From contig CM082589.2 in the NCBI GenBank assembly GCA_040954595.2, positions 10,850,001-10,914,000 of the forward strand: 64,000 bases of DNA, given 5' to 3'. The notes beneath the pieces were generated by a model. It was given only the letters and a program-made list of their open reading frames with translations, had not been told where the DNA came from and made no database searches. This stretch comes from Balanoglossus misakiensis. Lineage: Eukaryota > Hemichordata. Of the stretch, positions 54,201 through 64,000 are shown piece after piece. A program made the position numbers and the translations under genes. How positions within the stretch are numbered: the stretch's first letter is position 1; every line of letters starts with the position of its first letter.

Positions 54201-57200
54201 TGAAGAAAATCATGGGTGAAAATCATCAAAAAATGACAAATTTTCGACTTTGCAAAATCTCAAAATTTTTTCGATTGTTGAAAAAAATCATCGGTGAAAA
54301 TCATCAAAAAATGACAAATTTTCGACTTTGCAAAATCTCAAAATTTTGTTGATTTTTGAAAAAAATCATAGGTGAAAATCATCAAAAAATGACAAATTTT
54401 CGACTTTGCAAAATCTCAAAATTTCGTCGATTTTTGAAGAAAATCATGGGTGAAAATCATCAAAAAATGACAAATTTTGAAAAAAAAACGGGTGAAAATC
54501 ATCAAAAAATGACAAATTTTCGACTTTGCAAAATCTCAAAATTTTTTCGATTGTTGAAAAAAATCATCGGTGAAAATCATCAAAAAATGACAAATTTTCG
54601 ACTTTGCAAAATCTCAAAATTTCGTTGATTTTTGAAGAAAATCATGGGTGAAAATCATCAAAAAATGACAAATTTTCGACTTTGCAAAATCTCAAAATTT
54701 TTTCGATTGTTGAAAAAAATCATCGGTGAAAATCATCAAAAAATGACAAATTTTCGACTTTGCAAAATCTCAAAATTTTGTTGATTTTTGAAAAAAATCA
54801 TAGGTGAAAATCATCAAAAAATGACAAATTTTCGACTTTGCAAAATCTCAAAATTTCGTCGATTTTTGAAGAAAATCATGGGTGAAAATCATCAAAAAAT
54901 GACAAATTTTGAAAAAAAAACGGGTGAAAATCATCAAAAAATGACACATTTACGACTTTGCAAAATCTCAAAATTTCGTCGATTTTTGAAAAAAAACCGG
55001 GTGAAAATCATCAAAAAATGACACATTTACGACTTTGCAAAATCTCAAAATTTCGTCGATTTTTGAAAAAAAATCATGGGTGAAAATCATCAAAAAATGA
55101 CAAATTTTCGATTTTGCAAAATCTCAAAATTTCGTCGATTTTTGAAAAAAAACGGGTGAAAATCATCAAAAAATGACACATTTTCGTCGACTTTGCAAAA
55201 TCTCAAAATTTCGTCGATTTTTGAAAAAAATCATGGGGGAAAATCATGAAAAAAATGACAAATTTTCCTCTTTGCAAAATCTCAAAATTTCGTCGATTTT
55301 TAAAAAAAAGACATGGGTGAAAATCATCAAAAAATAACAAATTTTCGACTTTGCAAAATCTCAAAATTTCGTCCATTTTTGAAAAAAAATCATGGGTAAA
55401 AATCATCAAAAAATGACAAATTTTGAAAAAAAAACGGGTGAAAATCATCAAAAAATGACACATTTTCGACTTTGCAAAATCTCAAAATTTCGTCAATTTT
55501 TGAAAAAAAATCATGGGTGAAAATCATCAAAAAATGACAAATTTTCGTCTTTGCAAAATCTCAAAATTTCGTCCATTTCTGAAAAAAAATTATGGGTAAA
55601 AATCATCAAAAATGACAAATTTTCATCTTTGCAAAATCTCAAATTTTCGTCGATTTTTGAAAAAAAATCATGGTTGAAAATCATCAAAAAATGACAAAAT
55701 TTTCGACTTTGCAAAATCTCAAAATTTCGTCGATTTTTGAAAAAAATCATGGGGGAAAATCATGAAAAAATGACAAATTCTCCTCTTTGCAAAATCTCAA
55801 AATTTCGTCGATTTTTGAAAAAAAATCATGGGTGAAAATCATCAAAAAATGACAAATTTTCGTCTTTGCAAAATCTCAAAATTTCGTCCATTTTTGAAAA
55901 AAATCACGGGTGAAAATCATCAAAAAATGACAAATTTTCGTCTTTGCAAAATCACAAAATTTCGTCGATTTTGAAAAAAATCATAGGTTCGTCGATTTTT
56001 AAAAAAAAAACATGGGTGAAAATCATCAAAAAATGACAAATTTTCGACTTTGCAAAATCTCAAAATTTCGTCGATTTTTGAAGAAAATCATGGGTGAAAA
56101 TCATCAAAAAATGACAAATTTTGAAAAAAAAACGGGTGAAAATCATCAAAAAATGACACATTTACGACTTTGCAAAATCTCAAAATTTCGTCGATTTTTG
56201 AAAAAAAATCATGGGTAAAAATCATCATAAAATGACAAATTTTCGTCTTTGCAAAATCTCACAATTTCGTCGATTTTTGAAAAAAATCATGTGTGAAAAT
56301 CATCAAAAAATGACAAATTTTCGACTTTGCAAAATCTCAAAATTTCGTCAATTTTTGAAAAAATCATGGGTGAAAATCATCAAAAAATAACAAATTTTCG
56401 TCTTTGCAAAATCTCAAAATTTCGTCCATTTAAAAAAAAAAACATGGGGGAAAATCATCAAAAAATGACACATTTACGACTTTGCAAAATCTCAAAATTT
56501 CGTCGATTTTTGGAAAAAAACCATGGGTGAAAATCATGAAAAAATGACAAATTTTCCTCTTTGCAAAATCTCAAAATTTCGTCGATTTTTGAAAAAAAAT
56601 CATGGGTGAAAATCATCAAAAAATGACAAATTTTCGTCATTGCAAAATCTCAAAATTTCGTCCATTTTTGAAAAAAAATCATGGGTAAAATCATCAAAAA
56701 TGACAAATTTTCGTCTTTGCAAAATCTCAAATTTTCGTCGATTTTTGAAAAAAAATCATGGTTGAAAATCATCAAAAAATGACAAAATTTTCGACTTTGT
56801 AAAATCACAAAATTTCGTCGATTTTGAAAAAAATCATAGGTTCGTCGATTTTTAAAAAAAAAAACATGGGTGAAAATCATCAAAAAATGACAAATTTTGA
56901 AAAAAAACGGGTGAAAATCATCAAAAAATGACACATTTTCGTCGTCTTTGCAAAATCTCACAATTTCGTCGATTTTTGAAAAAAATCATGTGTGAAAATC
57001 ATCAAAAAATGACAAATTTTCGACTTTGCAAAATCTCAAAATTTCGTCAATTTTTGAAAAAATCATGGGTGAAAATCATCAAAAAATGACAAATTTTCGT
57101 CTTTGCAAAATCTCAAAATTTCGTCAATTTTCAAAAAAAAACATGGGGGAAAATCATCAAAAAATGACAAATGTTCGACTTTGCAAAATCTCAAAATTTC

Positions 57201-60200
57201 GTCGATTTTTGAAAAAAATCATGGGTGAAAATCATCAAAAAATGACAAATTTTCGACTTTGCAAAATCTCAAAATTTCGTCAATTTTTGAAAAAATCATG
57301 GGTGAAAATCATCAAAAAATGACAAATTTTCGTCTTTGCAAAATCTCAAAATTTCGTCGGTTTTTGAAAAATAATATGGGTGAAAATAATCAAAAAATGA
57401 CAAATTTTTGACTGCAAAATCTCAACATTTCGTCGATTTTTGAAAAAAATCATGGGTGAAAATCATCAAAAAATGACAAATTTTCGACTTTGCAAAATCT
57501 CAAAATTTCGTCAATTTTTGAAAAAATCATAGGTGAAAATCATCAAAAAATGACAAATTTTCGTCTATGCAAAATCTCAAAATTTCGTCGGTTTTGAAAA
57601 AAAACATGGGTTCGTCGATTTTTTTAAATAAAAACATGGGTGAAAATCATCAAAAAATGACCAATGTTCGACTTTGCAAAATCTCACAATTTCGTCGATT
57701 TTTGAAAAAAAATCATGGGTGAAAATGCACCAAAAAATGAGAAATTTTCGACTTTGCAAAGTCTCAAAATTTCGTCAATTTTGAAAAAAATCATGGCTGA
57801 AAATCTTCAAAAAATGACAAATTTTCGACTTTGCAAAATCTCAAAATTTCGTCGATTTTTGAAAAAAATCATGGGTGAAAATCATCAAAAAAATGACAAA
57901 TTTTCGACTTTGCAAAATCTCAAAATTTCGTCGATTTTTGAAGAAAATCATGGGTGAAAATCATCAAAAAATGACAAATTTTCGACTTTGCAAAATCTCA
58001 AAATTTTTTCGATTGTTGAAAAAAATCATCGGTGAAAATCATCAAAAAATGACAAATTTTCGACTTTGCAAAATCTCAAAATTTCGTCAATTTTGAAAAA
58101 AATCATGGCTGAAAATCATCAAAAAATGACAAATTTTCGACTTTGCAAAATCTCAAAATTTCGTCGATTTTTGAAAAAAATCATGGGTGAAAATCATCAA
58201 AAAAATGACAAATTTTCGACTTTGCAAAATCTCAAAATTTCGTCGATTTTTGAAGAAAATCATGGGTGAAAATCATCAAAAAATGACAAATTTTCGACTT
58301 TGCAAAATCTCAAAATTTTTTCGATTGTTGAAAAAAATCATGGGTGAAAATCATTAAAAAATGACAAATTTTCGACTTTGCAAAATCTCAAAATTTCGTT
58401 GATTTTTGAAGAAAATCATGGGTGAAAATCATCAAAAAATGACAAATTTTCGACTTTGCAAAATCTCAAAATTTTTTCGATTGTTGAAAAAAATCATCGG
58501 TGAAAATCATCAAAAAATGACAAATTTTCGACTTTGCAAAATCTCAAAATTTTGTTGATTTTTGAAAAAAATCATAGGTGAAAATCATCAAAAAATGACA
58601 AATTTTCGACTTTGCAAAATCTCAAAATTTCGTCGATTTTTGAAGAAAATCATGGGTGAAAATCATCAAAAAATGACAAATTTACGACTTTGCAAAATCT
58701 CAAAATTTCGTCGATTTTTGAAAAAAAACCGGGTGAAAATCATCAAAAAATGACACATTTACGACTTTGCAAAATCTCAAAATTTCGTCGATTTTTGAAA
58801 AAAAATCATGGGTGAAAATCATCAAAAAATGACAAATTTTCGATTTTGCAAAATCTCAAAATTTCGTCAATTTTGAATAAAAATCATGGGTGAAAATCAT
58901 CAAAAAATGACAAATTTTCGAGTTTGCAAAATCTCACAATTTCGTCGATTTTTGAAAAAAAATCATGGGTGAAAATGCACCAAAAAATGAGAAATTTTCG
59001 ACTTTGCAAAATCTCAAAATTTCGTCCATTTTTGAAAAAAAATCATGGGTAAAAATCATCAAAAATGACAAATTTTCGTCTTTGCAAAATCTCAAATTTT
59101 CGTCGATTTTTGAAAAAAAATCATGGGTGAAAATCATCAAAAAAATGACAAATTTTCGACTTTGCAAAATCTCAAAATTTCGTCGATTTTTGAAGAAAAT
59201 CATGGGTGAAAATCATCAAAAAATGACAAATTTTCGACTTTGCAAAATCTCAAAATTTTTTCGATTGTTGAAAAAAATCATCGGTGAAAATCATCAAAAA
59301 ATGACAAATTTTCGACTTCGCAAAATCTCAAAATTTTGTTGATTTTTTAAAAAAAAACATGGGTGAAAATCATCAAAAAATGACAAATTTAAAAAAAAAA
59401 CGGTTGAAAATCATCAAAAAATGACACATTTACGACTTTGCAAAATCTCAAAATTTCGTCGATTTTTGAAAAAAATCATGGGGGAAAATCATGAAAAAAT
59501 GACAAATTTTCGACTTTGCAAAATCTCAAAATTTCGTCAATTTTGAATAAAAATCATGGGTGAAAATCATCAAAAAATGACAAATTTTCGACTTTGCAAA
59601 ATCTCACAATTTCGTCGATTTTTGAAAAAAAATCATGGGTGAAAATGCACCAAAAAATGACAAATTTTCGACTTTGCAAAATCTCAAAATTTCGTCAATT
59701 TTGAAAAAAATCATGGCTGAAAATCATCAAAAAATGACAAATTTTCGACTTTGCAAAATCTCAAAATTTCGTCAATTTTGAAAAAAATCATGGGTGAAAA
59801 TCATCAAAAAATGACAAATTTTCGACTTTGCAAAATCTCAAAATTTCGTCGATTTTTGAAAAAAATCATGGGTGAAAATCATCAAAAAAATGACAAATTT
59901 TCGACTTTGCAAAATCTCAAAATTTCGTCGATTTTTGAAGAAAATCATGGGTGAAAATCATCAAAAAATGACAAATTTTCGACTTTGCAAAATCTCAAAA
60001 TTTTTTCGATTGTTGAAAAAAATCATCGGTGAAAATCATCAAAAAATGACAAATTTTCGACTTCGCAAAATCTCAAAATTTTGTTGATTTTTTAAAAAAA
60101 AACATGGGTGAAAATCATCAAAAAATGACAAATTTAAAAAAAAAAACGGTTGAAAATCATCAAAAAATGACACATTTACGACTTTGCAAAATCTCAAAAT

Positions 60201-63200
60201 TTCGTCGATTTTTGAAAAAAATCATGGGGGAAAATCATGAAAAAATGACAAATTTTCGACTTTGCAAAATCTCAAAATTTCGTCAATTTTGAATAAAAAT
60301 CATGGGTGAAAATCATCAAAAAATGACAAATTTTCGACTTTGCAAAATCTCACAATTTCGTCGATTTTTGAAAAAAAATCATGGGTGAAAATGCACCAAA
60401 AAATGAGAAATTTTCGACTTTGCAAAATCTCAAAATTTCGTCAATTTTGAAAAAAATCATGGGTGAAAATCATCAAAAAATGACAAATTTTCGACTTTGC
60501 AAAATCTCAAAATTTCGTCGATTTTTGAAAAAAATCATGGGTGAAAATCATCAAAAAAATGACAAATTTTCGACTTTGCAAAATCTCAAAATTTCGTCGA
60601 TTTTTGAAGAAAATCATGGGTGAAAATCATCAAAAAATGACAAATTTTCGACTTTGCAAAATCTCAAAATTTTTTCGATTGTTGAAAAAAATCATCGGTG
60701 AAAATCATCAAAAAATGACAAATTTTCGACTTTGCAAAATCTCAAAATTTCGTCAATTTTGAAAAAAATCATGGCTGAAAATCATCAAAAAATGACAAAT
60801 TTTCGACTTTGCAAAATCTCAAAATTTCGTCGATTTTTGAAAAAAATCATGGGTGAAAATCATCAAAAAAATGACAATTTTTCGACTTTGCAAAATCTCA
60901 AAATTTCGTCGATTTTGAAAAAAATCATGGGTTCGTCCATTTTTGAAAAAAAAACATTGGGTGAAAATCATCAAAAAATGACAAATTTTCGACTTTGCAA
61001 AATCTCAAAATTTCGTCGATTTTTGAAGAAAATCATGGGTGAAAATCATCAAAAAAATGACAAATTTTCGACTTTGCAAAATCTCAAAATTTCGTCGATT
61101 TTTGAAGAAAATCATGGGTGAAAATCATCAAAAAATGACAAATTTTCGACTTTGCAAAATCTCAAAATTTTTTCGATTGTTGAAAAAAATCATCGGTGAA
61201 AATCATCAAAAAATGACAAATTTTCGATTTTGCAAAATCTCAAAATTTCGTCGATTTTTGAAAAAAAACGGGTGAAAATCATCAAAAAATGACACATTTT
61301 CGTCGACTTTGCAAAATCTCAAAATTTCGTCGATTTTTGAAAAAAATCATGGGGGAAAATCATGAAAAAAATGACAAATTTTCCTCTTTGCAAAATCTCA
61401 AAATTTCGTCGATTTTTAAAAAAAAGACATGGGTGAAAATCATCAAAAAATAACAAATTTTCGACTTTGCAAAATCTCAAAATTTCGTCCATTTTTGAAA
61501 AAAAATCATGGGTAAAAATCATCAAAAAATGACAAATTTTGAAAAAAAACGGGTGAAAATCATCAAAAAATGACACATTTTCGACTTTGCAAAATCTCAA
61601 AATTTCGTCAATTTTTGAAAAAAAATCATGGGTGAAAATCATCAAAAAATGACAAATTTTCGTCTTTGCAAAATCTCAAAATTTCGTCCATTTCTGAAAA
61701 AAAATTATGGGTAAAAATCATCAAAAATGACAAATTTTCATCTTTGCAAAATCTCAAATTTTCGTCGATTTTTGAAAAAAAATCATGGTTGAAAATCATC
61801 AAAAAATGACAAAATTTTCGACTTTGCAAAATCTCAAAATTTCGTCGATTTTTGAAAAAAATCATGGGGGAAAATCATGAAAAAATGACAAATTCTCCTC
61901 TTTGCAAAATCTCAAAATTTCGTCGATTTTTGAAAAAAAATCATGGGTGAAAATCATCAAAAAATGACAAATTTTCGTCTTTGCAAAATCTCAAAATTTC
62001 GTCCATTTTTGAAAAAAATCACGGGTGAAAATCATCAAAAAATGACAAATTTTCGACTTTGCAAAATCTCAACATTTCGTCAATTTTTGAAAAAATCATG
62101 GGTGAAAATCATCAAAAAATGACAAATTTTCGACTTTGCAAAATCTCAAAATTTCGTCGATTTTTGAAAAAAATCATGGGGGAAAATCATGAAAAAATGA
62201 CAAATTTTCCTCTTTGCAAAATCTCAAAATTTCGTCGATTTTTGAAAAAAATCATGGGGGAAAATCATGAAAAAATGACAAATTTTCCTCTTTGCAAAAT
62301 CACAAAATTTCGTCGATTTTGAAAAAAATCATTGGTTCGTCGATTTTTAAAAAAAAAACATGGGTGAAAATCATCAAAAAATGACAAATTTTGAAAAAAA
62401 AAAACGGGTGAAAATCATCAAAAAATGACACATTTTCCTCTGCAAAATCTCAAAATTTCGTCGTTTTTTGAAAAAAAATCATGGGTGAAAATCATCAAAA
62501 AATGACAAATTTTCGTCTTTGCAAAATCTCAAAATTTCGTCCATTTTAGAAAAAAAATCATGGGTAAAAATCATCGAAAATGACAAATTTTCGTCTTTGC
62601 AAAATCTCAAATTTTCGTCGATTTTTGAAAAAAATCATGGGGGAAAATCATGAAAAAATGACAAATTTTGAAAAAAAAAACTGGTGAAAATCATCAAAAA
62701 ATGACACATTTACGACTTTGCAAAATCTCAAAATTTCGTCGATTTTTGAAAAAAAATCATGGGTGAAAATCATCAAAAAATGACAAATTTTCGTCTTTGC
62801 AAAATCTCAAAATTTCGTCCATTTTTGAAAAAAAATCATGGGTAAAAATCATCAAAAATGACAAATTTTCGTCTTTGCAAAATCTCAAATTTTCGTCGAT
62901 TTTTGAAAAAAAATCATGGTTGAAAATCATCAAAAAATGACAAAATTTTCGACTTTGTAAAATCACAAAATTTCGTCGATTTTTGAAAAAAATCATGGGG
63001 GAAAATCATCAAAAAATGACAAATTTTCCTCTTTGCAAAATCTCAAAATTTCGTCCATTTTTGAAAAAAAATCATGGGTAAAAATCATCAAAAATGACAA
63101 ATTTTTGTCTTTGCAAAATCTCAAATTTTCGTCGATTTTTGAAAAAAAATCATGGTTGAAAATCATCAAAAAATGACAAAATTTTCGACTTTGTAAAATC

Positions 63201-64000
63201 ACAAAATTTCGTCGATTTTGAAAAAAATCATAGGTTCGTCGATTTTTTAAAAAAAAAACATGGGTGAAAATCATCAAAAAATGACAAATTTTGAAAAAAA
63301 ACGGGTGAAAATCATCAAAAAATGACACATTTTCGTCGACTTTGCAAAATCTCAAAATTTCGTCGATTTTTGAAAAAAATCATGGGGGAAAATCATGAAA
63401 AAATGACAAATTTTCCTCTTTGCAAAATCTCAAAATTTCGTCGATTTTTAAAAAAAGACATGGGTGAAAATCATCAAAAAATAACAAATTTTCGACTTTG
63501 CAAAACCTCAAAATTTCGTCCATTTTTGAAAAAAAATCATGGGTAAAAATCATCAAAAAATGACAAATTTTCGTCTTTGCAAAATCTCACAATTTCGTCG
63601 ATTTTTGAAAAAAATCATGGGAGAAAATCATCAAAAAATGACAAATTTTGAAAAAAAAAACGGGTGAAAATCATCAAAAAATGACACATTTTCCTCTGCA
63701 AAATCTCAAAATTTCGTCGTTTTTTGAAAAAAAATCATTGGTGAAAATCATCAAAAAATGACAAATTTTCGTCTTTGCAAAATCTCAAAATTTCGTCCAT
63801 TTTTGAAAAAAAATCATGGGTAAAAATCATCAAAAATGACAAATTTTCGACTTTGCAAAATCTCAAAATTTCGTCAATTTTTGAAAAAAATCATGGGAGA
63901 AAATCATCAAAAAATGACAAATTTTGAAAAAAAAAAAACAGGTGAAAATCATCAAAAAATGACACATTTTCCTCTGCAAAATCTCAAAATTTCGTCGTTT
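48209..64000. repeat. 78-bp satellite array, about 200 units, running off the right edge
   Basis: The unit contains GACAAATTTTCGACTTTGCA, AAATCTCAAAATTTCGTCGA, TTTTTGAAAAAAATCATGGG and TGAAAATCATCAAAAAAT. The period is 78 bp, with single-base changes in A-run length and some truncated units (GACAAATTTTGAAAAAAAAC, then GGGTGAAAAT). The left border at about 48,209 is abrupt. Variants mark higher-order repeats: CGATTGTTGAAAAAAATCAT recurs ten times, CGTCCATTTCTGAAAAAAAA at 49,030, 55,571 and 61,686, and CATCATAAAATGAC at 52,841 and 56,223. Because 78 is 26 codons, frames stay open on both strands (IMGENHQKMTNFRLCKISKF on plus, THDFFSKIDEILRFCKVENL on minus). Frequent indels break every frame within about 130 codons, so no protein is supported. 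Such arrays are often pericentromeric or subtelomeric; location here is unknown. Confidence 0.95.

Noticed and set aside
48266-63546. Dozens of frames with MGENHQKMTNF or FFSKIDEILRF repeats
   Set aside because: They are shadows of the 78-bp satellite, open in both directions and broken by A-run length changes.
1-64000. CRISPR array
   Set aside because: The arrays lack unique spacers between short conserved repeats; the units are continuous and vary by point changes.
48209-64000. Calling the satellite a centromere
   Set aside because: Unit size and AT-richness fit, but nothing in the sequence shows CENP-A binding or chromosome position.

Overview
This window looks like AT-rich, repeat-dominated nuclear DNA of an invertebrate animal. 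No bacterial gene organisation, ribosome binding sites or operons are visible. Introns have GT/AG borders. The one confidently recognised host gene is metazoan: the last exon of a UBE2J1 (UBC6e) orthologue. The mobile DNA is of animal type: CR1/L2/Jockey-like non-LTR retrotransposons, a hAT-like transposase gene with introns, and many MITE-like elements. A marine invertebrate, perhaps an invertebrate deuterostome, fits best; that is inference from repeat style and I would not name a species.

Layout. Positions 1-3,530 are a 90-bp minisatellite. Positions 3,530-7,250 hold several short tandem arrays (52-, 94-, 59- and 50-bp units) and a truncated LINE 3' end. Positions 7,250-24,070 are built mainly from copies of one AT-rich repeat family whose copies end in a GGTCCCAT...ATGGGACC hairpin. 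This part includes a large direct segmental duplication (about 12,008-17,580 and 20,140-24,070). The two copies differ by clean insertions, so each serves as an empty-site control for the other. Positions 24,070-33,600 hold several palindromic elements. The largest is a 4.08-kb foldback with inverted arrays of a ~170-bp unit, flanked by an exact 9-bp target duplication.

Positions 33,600-36,100 carry the end of the UBE2J1-like gene on the minus strand, with a TTAA-flanked element in its intron. Positions 37,126-38,217 are three exons of a decayed hAT/ZNF862-like gene. Positions 38,306-43,725 are a long AGCTGCAAGCAGC-type repeat that contains a LINE 3' end, a second decayed LINE reverse transcriptase, and a TTAA element inserted in that reverse transcriptase. 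Positions 43,730-48,200 hold further MITEs, one candidate exon and mostly unassigned sequence. From 48,209 to the end of the window is a 78-bp satellite of nearly 16 kb that runs off the edge.

Most long open frames here lie inside the two big arrays. Their units are 90 and 78 bp, both multiples of three, so frames stay open on both strands; they should not be read as proteins. The most interesting content is the set of nested, datable transposition events (TTAA, TAA, TA and 9-bp target duplications), the 4-kb foldback with internal inverted tandem arrays, and paired exon-like segments preserved in both copies of the segmental duplication.
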